Shown: positions 32,058 through 42,060, counted from the first letter of the stretch. The stretch is DNA of 64,000 nt from Panulirus ornatus (GCF_036320965.1 NC_092228.1:20176503-20240502); one strand, 5' to 3'. Notes: a model not told the origin generated them from the letters alone. A program made the numbers and translations.

Positions 32058-32993
32058 ATATGGTTGCGAGGCGTGGGCTATAGATAGAGTTGTACGAAGG
32101 AGGGTGGATGTGTTGGAAATGAGATGTTTGAGGACAATATCGTGGTGTGAGGTGGTTTGAACGAATAAGTAATGAAAGGGTAAGAGAGATGTGTGGTAAT
32201 AAAAAGAGTGTGGTTAAGAGAGCAGAAGAGGGTGTTTTGAAATGGTTTGCTCATATGGAGAGAATGAGTGTTGAAATGGTTTGGTCACTTGGAGAGAATG
32301 AGTAAGGAAAGATTGACAAAGAGGATATATGTGTCGGGTGGAGGGAACAGAGAAGTGGGAGACCAAATTGGAGGTGGAAAGACGGAGTGAAAAAGATTTT
32401 GAGTGATCGTGGTCTGAACATGCAGGAGGGTGAAAGGCATGCAAGGAATAGAGTGAATTAGAACGATATAGTATACTGGGATCGACGTGCTGTCAATGGA
32501 TTGAACCAGGGCATGTGAAGCATCTGGGGTAAACCAAATTGAACCAGGGCATGTGAAGCATCTGGGGTAAACCATGGAAAGGTTTGTGGGGCCTGGATGT
32601 GGAAAGGGAGCTGTGGTTTTGGTGCATTGTACATGACAGCAAGAGACTGAGTGTGAACGAATGTGGCCATTGTTGTCTTTTCCTAGTGCTACCTCGTGTG
32701 AACGAATGTGGCCTTTGTTGTCTTTTCCTAGTGCTACCTCGTGCACATGGGGGGGAGGGGGTTGTCATTTCATGTGTGGCGGGATGGTGACGGAAATGAA
32801 TAAGGGCAGACAGTATGAATTATGTACATGTGTATATATGTCCGTGAGTGTATATATATGTATACGTTGAGATGTATAGGTATGTACATGTGCGTGTGTG
32901 GACGTGTATGTATATACATATGTATGTAGGTGGGTTGGGCCATTCTTTCATCTGTTTCCTTGCGCTACCTCGCCAACGCGGGAGACAGTGACT
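32055..32993 (+). mobile_element. RTE copy, form B, C-terminal and 3' UTR
   Basis: It starts at (TA)n with 'gttatatggttgcgaggcg' and has a frame-shifted C-terminal domain. The UTR contains two short direct duplications (38-bp period near 32503-32578 and 45-bp period near 32655-32744) and ends 'gggagacagtgacta' against (TA)n. Confidence 0.9.
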
Positions 32994-33007
32994 ATATATA
33001 TATATAT

Positions 33008-36000
33008 CCCTGGGGATAGGGGAGAAAGAATACTTCCCACGCATTCCTCACGTGTTGTAAAAGGTGACTAAAGGGGACGGGAGCGGGGGGCTGGAAACCC
33101 TCCCCTCCTTGTATTTTAACTTCCTAAAAGGGGGAACAGAAGTCATGTAGGGAGTGCTCATCCTCCTCGAAGGCTCAGATTGGGGTGTCTAAATGTGTTT
33201 GGATGTAACCAAGATGAGAAAAAAAGGAGAGATAGGTAGCATGTTTGAGGAAAGGAACCTGGATGTTTTGGCTCTGAGTGAAACGAAGCTCAAGGGTAAA
33301 GGGGAAGAGGGGTTTGGGAATGTCTTGGGAGTAAAGTCAGGGGTTAGTGAGAGGACAAGGGAAGGAATAGCACTACTGAAACAGGAGTGATGGGAGTATG
33401 TGATAAAGTGTAAGAAAGTAAACTCTAGATTGATATGGGTAAAACTGAAAGTGGATGGACAGAGATGTGTGATTATTGGTGCATATGCACCTGGGCATGA
33501 GAAGAAAGATCATGAGAGGCAAGTGTTTTGGGAGCAGCTGAGTGAGTGTGTTAGTAGTTTTGATGCACGAGACATTGTTATAGTGATGGGTGATTTGAAT
33601 GTAAAGTTGAGCAATGTGGCAGTTGAAGGAATAATTGGTGTACATGGGGTGTTTAGTGCAGTAGATGGAAATGGTGAAGGGCTTGTAGATTTATGTGCTG
33701 AAAAAGGACTGGTGATTGGGAATACCTGGTTTAAAAGGAGAAATTTACATAAGTATACTATGTAAGTAGGAGAGATGGCCAGAGAGCGTTATTGGATTAC
33801 GTGTTAATTGATAGGGGTGCAAAAGAGAGACATGTGGATGTTGATTTGCTGAGAGGTGCAACTGGAGGGATGTCTGATCATTATCTTGTGGAGGCGAAGG
33901 TGAAGATTTGTAGAGGTTTTCAGAAAAGAAGAGAGAATGTTGGGATGAAGAGAGTGGTGAGAGTGAGTGAGCTTGGGAAGGAGACTTGTGTAAAGAAGTA
34001 CCAGGAGAGACTGAGTACAGAATGGAAAAAGGTGAGAACAAAGGACGTAAGGGGAGTGGGGGAGGAATGGGATGTATTTAGGGAAGCAGTGATGGCTTGT
34101 GCAAAAGATGCTTGTGGCATGAGAAGCATGGGAGGTGGGCAGATTAGAAAGGGTAGTGAGTGGTGGGATAAAGTAAGATTGTTAGTGAAAGAAAGAGAGA
34201 CGCATTTGGACGATTTTTGCAGGGAAAAATGCAAATAAGTGGGAGATGTATAAAAGAAAGAGGCAGGAGGTCAAGTGAATGGTGCGAGAGGTGAAAAAGA
34301 GGGCAAATGAGAGTTGGGCTGAGAGAGTATTAAAGTGCATAAGACAAGGGAACAAATGGGAACTTCAGTGAAGGGGGCTGATGGGGAGGTGATAACAAGT
34401 AGTGGTGATGTGAGAAGGCGATGGAGCAAGTATTTTGAAGGTTTGTTGAATGTGTTTGATGATAGAGTGGCAGATATAGTGTTTTGGTCGAGGTGGTGTG
34501 CAAAGTGAGAGGGTTAGGGAGAATGATTTGGTAGACATAGAAGACGTAGTAAAAGCTTTGCGGAAGATGAAAGCTGGCAAGGCAGTGGGTTTGGATGGTA
34601 TTGCAGTGGAATTTATTAAAAAAGGGGGTGACCTGTATTGTTGACGGTTGGTAAGGTTATTTAATGTATGCATGACTCATGGTGATGTGCCTGAGAATTG
34701 GTGGAATGCTTGCATAGTGCCATTGTACAAAGGCAAAGTGAAGAAAAGTGAGTGCTCAAATTACAGAGGTATAAGTTTGTTGAGTATTCCTGGTAAATTA
34801 TTGAAGGTTATTGATTGAGAGGGTGAAGGCATGTACAGAGCATCAGATTGGAGAAGAGCAGTGTGGTTTCAGAAGTGGTAGAGGATGTGTGGATCAGGTG
34901 TATGCTTTGAAGCATGTATGTGAGAAATACTTAGAAAAGCAAATGGATTTGTATGTAGCATTTATGGATCTGGAGAAGGCATATGATATGAGTTGATTGA
35001 GATGCTCAGTATAAGGTGTTAAGAATATATGGTGTTGGAGGCATGTTGTTAGAAGCAGTGAAAAGCTTTTATCGAGGATGTAAGGCATGTGTACGTGTAG
35101 GAAGAGAGGAAAGTGATTGGTTCTGAGTGAATGTAGTTTTGCAGCAGGGGTGCGTGATGTCTCCATGTTTGTTTAATTTGTTTATGGATGGGGTAGTTAG
35201 GGAGGTGAATGCAGGAGTTTTGGAAAGAGGGGCAAGTATGCAGTCTGTTGTGGATGGGAGAGCTTGGGAAATGAGTCAGTTGTTGTTCGCTGATGATACA
35301 GCACTGGTGGCTGATTCATGTGAGAAACTGCAGAAGCTGGTGACTGAGTTTGATAAAGTGTGTGAAAGAAGAGAGGTGAGAGTAAATGTGAATAAGTGCA
35401 AGTTATTAGGCACAGTAAGGTTGAGGGACAAGTCAATTGGGAGGTAAGTTTGAATGGAGAAAAACTGGAGGAAGTAAAGTGTTTTAGATATCTGGGAGTG
35501 GATCTGGCAGCGGATGGAACCATGGAAGTGGAAGTAAATCATAGCATAGGGTGGGGGAGGGGGCAAAAGTTCTGGGAGCGTTGAAGAATGTGTGGAAGTC
35601 GAGAACGTTATCTTGGAAAGCAAAAATGGGTATATTTGAAGGCATAGTGGTTCCAACAATGTTGTATGGTTGCGAGGCGTGGGCTATGGATAGAGTTGTG
35701 TAGAGGGTGAATGTGTTGGAAATGAGATGTTTGAGGACAATATGTGGTGTGAGGTGGTTTGATCGAGTAAGTTATGAAAGGGTAAGGGAGATGTGTGGTA
35801 ATAGAAAGAGTGTGGTTGAGAGAGCAGAAGAGGGTATTTTGAGATTGTTTGGTCACATGGAGAGAATGAGAGAGGAAGGATTGACAAAGAGGGTATATGT
35901 GTCAGAGGTGGAGGGAACGAGAAGTGGGAGATCAAATTGGAGGTGGAAAGATGGAGTGAAAAAGATTTTGAGTGATTGGGGCCTGAACATGCAGGAGGGT

Positions 36001-36490
36001 GAAAGGCGTGCAAGGAGTAGAGTGAATTGGAACGATGTGGTATACCGGGGTCGACATGCTGTCAATAGATTGAACCAGGGCATATGAAGCGTCTGGGGTA
36101 AACCATGGAATGTTCTGTGGTGCCTGGATGTGGAAAGGGAGCTGTGGTTTGGGTGTATTATACATGACAGCTAGAGACTGAGTGTGAACGAATGTAGCCT
36201 TTGTTGTCTTTTCCTAGCGCTACTTTGCGCACATGCGGGTGGAGGGGGTTGTTATTTCATGTGTGGCATGGTGACAATGGGAATGAATTAGGGCAGACTA
36301 TGAATTATGTACATGTGTATTTATGTATATGTCTGTGTGTGTATATATATGTATACGTTGAGATGTATAGGTATGTATATTTGATTGTGTGGACCTGTAT
36401 GTATACACATGTGGATGTGGGTGGGTTAGGCCATTCTTTCATCTGTTTCCTTTCGCTACCTCGCTAACACGGGAGACAGCGACAAAGTAT
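33008..36490 (+). mobile_element. Full-length RTE retrotransposon, form B
   Basis: Both ends are present. The 5' terminus ccctggggataggggag follows (TA)n (32993-33007). The 3' terminus 'gggagacagcgacaaagtataatag' precedes (TA)n (36503-36575). Order: about 185-bp 5' UTR, endonuclease, linker, RT, C-terminal domain, then about 430-bp 3' UTR. No ORF1 is seen. The coding region would be about 950 codons but is broken by several stops and frameshifts. Confidence 0.92.
33193..36087 (+). pseudogene. RTE endonuclease-RT polyprotein, full-span, inactivated
   Basis: Endonuclease: ERNLDVLALSETKLKG, RCVIIGAYAPG, VMGDLNVKL, TGGMSDHYLVEAKVKI (33211-33925). Linker: KDACGMRSMGGGQIRKGSEWW. RT: KMKAGKAVGLDGI near 34570, [15 protein letters not shown] near 34855, MDLEKAYD then a frameshift at 34988. 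Motif [12 protein letters not shown] is near 35287-35320. C-terminal domain: [33 protein letters not shown], ending AVNRLNQGI. Interruptions include a TGA at 33388, a frame break near 33762, deletions near 34176 and 34335, and a TGA replacing the Ser codon in DWFS near 35125. It is the only copy here covering the entire coding region within its own ends. Confidence 0.88.
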
Positions 36491-36500
36491 AATAGATTAA

Positions 36501-36502
<2 letters not shown>

Positions 36503-36575
<73 letters not shown>
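36503..36575. repeat. (TA)n tract
   Basis: About 73 bp of TA between the 3' end of the full-length RTE and the truncated 5' end of the next plus-strand RTE. Confidence 0.97.
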
Positions 36576-36577
<2 letters not shown>

Positions 36578-36742
36578 GGAGGTGATAACAAGTAGTGGTG
36601 ATGTGAGGAGATGGAGTGAGTATTTTGAAGGCTTGTTGAATGTGTTTGATGAGAGAGTGGCAGATATAGGGTGTTTTGGTCGAGGTGGTGTGCAAAGTGA
36701 GAGGGTTAGGGAAAATGATTTGGTAAACAGAGAAGAGATAGT

Positions 36743-36846
36743 AAAAGCTTTGCGGAAGATGAAAGCCGGCAAGGCAGCAGGTTTGGATGGTATTAAAAGC
36801 TTTGCGGAAGATGAAAGCCGGCAAGGCAGCAGGTTTGGATGGTATT
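36743..36846 (+). repeat. 52-bp perfect tandem duplication inside RT
   Basis: Units 36743-36794 and 36795-36846 (aaaagctttgcgg...ttggatggtatt) are identical. Because 52 is not a multiple of 3, the frame shifts and the coding region is split. Confidence 0.95.
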
Positions 36847-38301
36847 GCAGTGGAATTTATCAAAAAAGGGTGTGACTGTATTATTAACTGGTTGGTAAGG
36901 TTATTTAATGTATGTATGACTCATGGTGAGGTGCCTGAGGATTGGCGGAATGCGTGCATAGTGCCATTGTACAAAGGCAAAGGGGATAAGAGTGAGTGCT
37001 CAAATTACAGAGGTATAAGTTTGTTGAGTATTCCTGGTAAATTATATGGGAGGGTATTGATTGATAGGGTGAAGGCATGTACAGAGCATCAGATTGGGGA
37101 AGAGCAATGTGGTTTCAGAAGTGGTAGAGGATGTGTGGATCAGGTGTTTGCTTTGAAGAATGTATGTGAGATCTACTTAGAAAAGCAAATGGATTTGTAT
37201 GTAGCATTTATGGATCTGGAGAAGGCATATGATAGAGTTGATAGAGATGCTCTGTGGAAGGTATTAAGAATATATGGTGTGGGAGGCAAGTTGTTAGAAG
37301 CAGTGAAAAGTTTTTATCGAGGATGTAAGGCATGTGTACGTGTAGGAAGAGAGGAAAGTGATTGGTTCTCAGTGAATGTAGGTTTGCGGCAGGGGTGTGT
37401 GATGTCTCCATGGTTGTTTAATTTGTTTATGGATGGGGTTGTTAGGGAGGTGAATGCAAGAGTTTTGGAAAGAGGGGCAAGTATGAAGTCTGTTGTGGAT
37501 GAGAGAGCTTGGGAAGTGAATCAGTTGTTGTTCGCTGATGATACAGCGCTGGTGGCTGATTCATGTGAGAAACTGCAGAAGCTGGTGACTGAGTTTGGTA
37601 AAGTGTGTGAAAGAAGAAAGTTAAGAGTAAATGTGAATAAGAGCAAGGTTATTAGGTACAGTAGGGTTGAGGGTCAAGTCAATTGGGAGGTAAGTGTGAA
37701 TGGAGAAAAACTGGAGGAAGTGAAGTGTTTTAGATATCTGGGAGTGGATCTGTCAGCGGATGGAACCATGGAAGCGGAAGTAGATCATAGGGTGGGGGAG
37801 GGGGCGAAAATTCTGGGAGCCTTGAAGAATGTGTGGAAGTCGAGAACATTATCTCGGAAAGCAAAACTGGGTATGTTTGAAGGAATAGTGGTTCCAACAA
37901 TGTTGTATGGTTGCGAGGCGTGGACTATGGATAGAGTTGTGCGCAGGAGGATGGATGTGCTGGAAATGAGATGTTTGAGGACAATGTGTGGTGTGAGGTG
38001 GTTTGATCGAGTGAGTAACGTAAGGGTAAGAGAGATGTGTGGAAATAAAAAGAGCATGGTTGAGAGAGCAGAAGAGGGTGTTTTGAAATGGTTTGGGCAC
38101 ATGGAGAGAATCAGTGAGGAAAGATTGACCAAGAGGATATATGTGTTGGAGGTGGAGGGAATGAGGAGAAGTGTGAGACCAAATTGGAGGTGGAAAGATG
38201 GAGTGAAAAAGATTTTGAGTGGTTGGGGCCTGAACATGCAGGAGGGTGAAAGGAGGGCAAGGAATAGAGTGAATTGGATCGATGTGGTATACCGGGGTTG
38301 A
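36787..38301 (+). CDS. RTE reverse transcriptase and C-terminal domain (504-codon partial)
   Basis: The frame is open from the second unit of the 52-bp duplication to its stop. [35 protein letters not shown], motif [13 protein letters not shown] (Asp at about 143), motif [13 protein letters not shown] and motif [12 protein letters not shown] (FADD at about 249-252). C-terminal: [15 protein letters not shown] and [15 protein letters not shown], with Val in place of the usual Gly before RPNW. The upstream linker frame (36582-36875: DVRRWSEYFEGLLNVFDERVAD) is out of phase because of the duplication. RT catalytic residues are intact. The endonuclease is missing by 5' truncation, so at most it could act in trans. 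Confidence 0.9.
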   Translation: MVLKALRKMKAGKAAGLDGIAVEFIKKGCDCIINWLVRLFNVCMTHGEVPEDWRNACIVPLYKGKGDKSECSNYRGISLLSIPGKLYGRVLIDRVKACTEHQIGEEQCGFRSGRGCVDQVFALKNVCEIYLEKQMDLYVAFMDLEKAYDRVDRDALWKVLRIYGVGGKLLEAVKSFYRGCKACVRVGREESDWFSVNVGLRQGCVMSPWLFNLFMDGVVREVNARVLERGASMKSVVDERAWEVNQLLFADDTALVADSCEKLQKLVTEFGKVCERRKLRVNVNKSKVIRYSRVEGQVNWEVSVNGEKLEEVKCFRYLGVDLSADGTMEAEVDHRVGEGAKILGALKNVWKSRTLSRKAKLGMFEGIVVPTMLYGCEAWTMDRVVRRRMDVLEMRCLRTMCGVRWFDRVSNVRVREMCGNKKSMVERAEEGVLKWFGHMERISEERLTKRIYVLEVEGMRRSVRPNWRWKDGVKKILSGWGLNMQEGERRARNRVNWIDVVYRG

Positions 38302-38524
38302 CGTGCTGTCAGTGGGTTGAATCAGGGCATGTGAAGCGTCTGGGGTAAACCATGGAAAGCTGTGTAGGTATGTATATTTGTGTGTGTGGACGTATGTATA
38401 TACATGTGTATGGGGGTGGGTTGGGCCATTTCTTTCGTCTGTTTCCTTGCGCTACCTCGCAAACACGGGAGACAGCGACAAAGCAAGAAAAAAAAATATA
38501 TATGTATATATATATATGTTACTA

Positions 38525-38841
38525 GTCGCTGTCTCCCGCTTTAGCGAGGTAGTGCAAGGAAACAGACGAAAGAAAAGCTCAACCCTCCCACATACATGTG
38601 TATACATACATTTCCACACACGCACATACACAGACATATATACACATGCACATAATTCATACTTGCTGTCTCTTTTCATTCCAATTGCCACCCTGCCACA
38701 CATGAAATTGCTTCCTCCCCCTCCCCTCGTGAGGTAGTGCTAGGAAAGGACAAAAGGCCACATTCGTTCACACTCAGTCTCTAGCTACCATATGTAATGC
38801 ACAGAAACCATAGCTCCCTTTCCACATCCAAGCCCCACAAA
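38525..38841 (-). mobile_element. RTE 3' UTR fragment, long type
   Basis: The terminal stem-loop and internally deleted long UTR, truncated at 'ccccacaaaa' against TA-rich sequence (38841-38860). Confidence 0.8.
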
Positions 38842-38869
38842 ATATATATATACATATATCTTCATACAT

Positions 38870-39010
38870 ATTTACCATTTCCTGCCTTTAGTAAGGTAGT
38901 GTTAAGAACAGAGGACTGAGCCTATCTCTCTTGGCCCCCTTGTCAGTTTCTTGTTTTAGAAAAGTAAAAACTGGAAGGTAAGATTTCCAGCCCCCTGCTC
39001 CCACCCCTTT
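38870..39010 (-). mobile_element. SIDE, diverged, 5' truncated
   Basis: Minus-strand 3' part (gttaagaacagaggactgagcc...), the T-run position and the 'ggaaggt..agccccctgctccc' segment. The first approximately 70 bp of the element are missing. Short TA tract 39010-39020. Confidence 0.65.
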
Positions 39011-39022
39011 TATATATATGTA

Positions 39023-39258
39023 ATCCTTGGGGAGGGGATGGGGAGAAGGAATGCTTCCTACGTATTTCCTGCATGTCATAGATGGCGACTAAAAAAAAGG
39101 GATGGGAGCAGGGGTCTGGAAATCATCCTTCCATGTTTTTTACTTTAAAAGAAAAAAAAAAAAAAAAATAGGGGCCTAGTGAGGGTGTTACATCTAAAGC
39201 TCAGTTTTTTGTTCCTATGCTATCTTGCTGACACAGGAAATGGCAAATTTGTATTTAA
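39023..39258 (+). mobile_element. SIDE, diverged, near full length
   Basis: It begins 'taatccttggggaggggatggggagaaggaatgcttcc' and ends 'gctatcttgctgacacaggaaatggcaaat', with an internal A-run. It is head-to-head with the preceding minus-strand SIDE across TA-rich bases, and joined at its tail to an RTE 5' UTR. Confidence 0.7.
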
Positions 39259-39261
39259 AGA

Positions 39262-39932
39262 AAAAAGAATGCTTCCCATGTATTCCTGCATGTCATAGAA
39301 GGTGACTAAAGGGGGGAGGAGCAGGGGGCTGGAACCCCCTCCCCCTCATTGTATTTAAATTTTTGAAAAGAGAAACAGGAGTCAAGAGGTGAGTGCTCAT
39401 CCTCCTCATAGGCTCAGATTAGGGTGTGTGGATGTATCCAAGATGAGAAGAAAGGAGAGATTGGTAGTATTTTTGAGGAAAGAAACCTGGATGTTCTGGC
39501 TCAAAATGAAACGAAGCTCCAGGGTAAAGGGAAAGAGTGGTTTAGGGAAGTTTTGGGAGTAAAGTCAGGGGTTGGTGTAAGGATAAGAGCTTAGGAAGGA
39601 ATAGTAAATTCTAGATTAATGTGGGTAAAACTGAAAGCGGTTGGAGAGACATTGGTGATGGTTATTGATGCTTTAGCACCTGGTCATTAGAAGAAAGAGC
39701 ATGTGAGGCAAGTATTTTGGGAGCAGCTGAGTGAGTGTGTCTGAAGCTTTGATGCACGAGACCAGGTTTTAGTGATAGGTGATTTTAATGTGAAAGTGGG
39801 TAATGTGGCAGTTGGGGGTACAATTGGTGTACATGGGTTATTTAGTGTTGTAAATGGAAATGGTGAAGAGCTTGTGGATTTGTGTGCTGTAAAAAGACTG
39901 GTGACTGGGATTACCTGGTTTAAAAAGAGATA
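39262..39932 (+). mobile_element. RTE 5' UTR and endonuclease fragment
   Basis: The 5' UTR starts at 'aagaatgcttcccatg'. The endonuclease follows (LDVLAQNETKLQG, IGDFNVKVGNVAVGGTIGVHG, LVTGITWFKKRY), with frameshifts. It is truncated at 'aaaaagaga' by the SINE cluster. The Ser of SETKL is replaced by Asn. Confidence 0.82.
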
Positions 39933-39937
39933 TATAT

Positions 39938-40035
39938 CATACAAACCTCCAACAGCTTGGATCGAACCCGGGACCCCTGTACCACAGGCGGGAATGCTAC
40001 CGCTAGGCTATGGGCCTGGCTAATAGGAAATAACC
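39938..40035 (-). mobile_element. tRNA-like SINE, head portion
   Basis: The minus strand carries TAGCCTAGCGG (matching Pol III box A TRGYNNANNGG) and ggttcgatcc (box B GGTTCGANNCC), with the same 5' end, ggttatttcctattagcc, as the plus-strand units. It lies head-to-head with the next unit, about 7 bp apart. Confidence 0.78.
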
Positions 40036-40042
40036 ATTCAAG

Positions 40043-40316
40043 TACTTCCTATTAGCCAGGCCCATAGCCTAGCAGTAGCATTCCCGCCTGTGGCACAGGG
40101 GTCCCAGGTTCGATCCTGGCTGTTGGAGGTTTGTATGTTCTGTGAAGGTGCGCGTTCACATGCACTTTATTCGTATTCATATACCTCCGCGTTGTACAGT
40201 TAGGTTCGATAAAATGCTATCTGCTGGCTATGTGCGCCTGTTGGGAAATAACCGGTGTAGACACCGTTGCCCACCAATGTGAAACGAAGGGTATTCGAGT
40301 ACATAGTATTCGAATA
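40043..40316 (+). mobile_element. tRNA-like SINE, longest copy
   Basis: The tRNA-like head at 40046-40130 has box A-like tagcctagcag and box B ggttcgatcc. A unique body follows (ggaggtttgtatgttctgtg..., ...ccgttgcccaccaatgtgaaac...). The anticodon-arm region can fold as cctgt-ggc-acagg. It looks tRNA-derived, possibly Gly-like by the 'TTCCCGCCTG' block, but I would not call the parent tRNA. It cannot be a working tRNA because the acceptor strands do not pair. Confidence 0.75.
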
Positions 40317-40455
40317 GTTATTTCCTATTAGCCAGGCCCATAGCCTAGCAGTAGCATTCCCGCCTGTGGTACAGGGGTCCTGGGTTCGATCCTGGCTGTT
40401 GGAGGTTTGTATGTTCTATGATGGTGCGCATTCATATGCACTTTATTCGTATATG
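40317..40455 (+). mobile_element. tRNA-like SINE, 3' truncated copy
   Basis: It starts 'tagttatttcctattagcc', carries box A and box B like the preceding unit, and ends after 'gcactttattcgtat'. (AC)n and (TA)n at 40462-40557 follow. It differs from the middle unit by scattered substitutions. Confidence 0.75.
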
Positions 40456-40461
40456 TATATA

Positions 40462-40481
40462 TACACACACACACACACACA

Positions 40482-40548
<67 letters not shown>

Positions 40549-40557
40549 GTATATATA
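40462..40557. repeat. (AC)n-(TA)n compound microsatellite
   Basis: AC tract at about 40462-40481, then (TA)n with occasional TG, between the SINE cluster and a rearranged RTE. Confidence 0.95.
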
Positions 40558-40559
40558 TA

Positions 40560-41735
40560 GAAGTTGGTGACTAAGTTTAGAAGAGTGTGAGAGGAGAAAG
40601 TAGAGTAAATGTGAAGAAAACAACAAGATTATTAGGTTTAGCAGAGTTGAGTCCGAATGGGGAAAAATTGGAGGAAGCAAAATGTTTTAGATACCTGGGA
40701 GTGGAAGTTTCATAGGGTAGGATTGTCTGTGGCAGGAGTGTTTGATTTCAGTCATGGTTGTTCAGTTTGTTAATGGATGAGGTGGTAAGGGAGGTAAATG
40801 TGAGTCTTGGAGAGAGGGGTGAGTGTGCAGTCTGTGGGGGATGAGAGGGCCTGGGGAGTGAGTTGGCAGATTTGAATGAGAAACAGAAGTTGGTAAGGAG
40901 TTTAGAAGTGTGAATGAAAGGATGTAAGGCGTGTGTATGAGTAGGGGGAGGGGAGAGTGATTGGTTCCCGGTGAGAGTTGGTGTGCAGTAGGGGTGTGTG
41001 ATGTCTCCATGAAAGTTTAATTTGTTTATTGATGGGATGTTTTGGGAGGTAAATGCAAAAGTTTTGGAGAGAGAGGTGAGTATGCAGTATGTTTAGGATG
41101 AGAGGGCCTGGGAAGTGACTTGGTTGTTGTTTGCTGATGATACAGCACTGGTGGCTGATTCGAGTAAGCAACAGCAGAAGTTGGTTACTGAGTTTGGAAG
41201 TGTTTGAAAGGAGAAAGTTGAGAGTAAATGTGAATAGGAGCAGGGTTATAAGATTCATTGGTTCAGTAGGGATGAGGGACAAGTTGATTGGGATGGAATG
41301 TAAGTTTAAATGGAGAAAAATTGGAGGAAGTGAGGTGTTTTGGATATCTGGGAGTGGACTTGGCGGCGAGTGGAACCATGGAAGTGGAAGTGAGTCGCAG
41401 GTTGAAGTAGGGGGTGGGGGTTCTGAGAGCTATGAACAATGTGTGGAAAGAGAGAACATTATCTCAGAGAGCAAAAATTGATATGTTTGAAGGAATGGTA
41501 GTTCCAACAATGTTATATGGTTGTGGGGCATGGGATATAGATAGGGTTGTATGGAGGAGGGTGGATGTGTTTGAAATGAAATGTTTAGGGACATGTGGTG
41601 TGAGGTGGTTTGATTGAGTAAGTAATGAAAGGGTAAGAGAGATGTGTGGTAGTAAAGGGAGTGTGGTTGGGATAGCAGGTTTTGTTGAGGTGCTTTGGAC
41701 ATATGGGGAATGAGTGAGGAAAGGTTGACAGAGAG
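40560..41735 (+). mobile_element. RTE copy with scrambled segment order
   Basis: Segment 1 (40560-40705) encodes the thumb-to-YLGV region. Segment 2 (40706-40919) goes back to motif B and repeats up to the thumb. Segment 3 (40920-41735) goes further back to GCKACV and runs through motif C ([13 protein letters not shown]) to GHM.. in the C-terminal domain. All three are plus strand and decayed. It ends at (TA)n 41739-41804. Confidence 0.8.
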
Positions 41736-41821
<86 letters not shown>

Positions 41822-41828
41822 TTTTTTT

Positions 41829-42060
41829 CATACTATTCGCCATTTCCCGCGATAGCGAGGTAGCGTTAAGAACAGAGGACTGGGCCTTTGAGGGAATATC
41901 CTCACCTGGCCCTCTTCTCTGTTCCTTCTTTTGGGAAAAAAAAAAGAAAAAAAAAAAAAAAAAACGAGAGGGGAGGATTTCCAGCCCCCCGCTCCCTTCC
42001 CTTTTAGTCGCCTTCTACGACACGCAGGGAATACGTGGGAAGTATTCTTTCTCCCCTATC

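Larger units (their letters stand above)
36576..38482 (+). mobile_element. RTE copy, form A, 5' truncated, near-intact RT
   Basis: It starts at (TA)n within the linker (ggggaggtgataacaagtagtgg). It has a 52-bp tandem duplication at 36743-36846 that shifts the frame, then an open RT to 38301 and a short 3' UTR ending 'gggagacagcgacaaagc'. Confidence 0.95.

Noticed and set aside
33008..33110. HDV-like ribozyme at the RTE 5' end (known for some mosquito RTEs)
   Set aside because: GGGGATA can pair with TATTCCC, and a GTCG/CGAC hairpin is followed by TAAAAGG, which is suggestive. But there is no room for P3/L3 between the only possible P2 strand (CTTCCC) and P1', so the double pseudoknot cannot form.
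40046..40130. Functional tRNA gene
   Set aside because: Box A- and box B-like sequences are present, but the acceptor strands do not pair and the unit recurs with a shared non-tRNA body. It is a SINE head.
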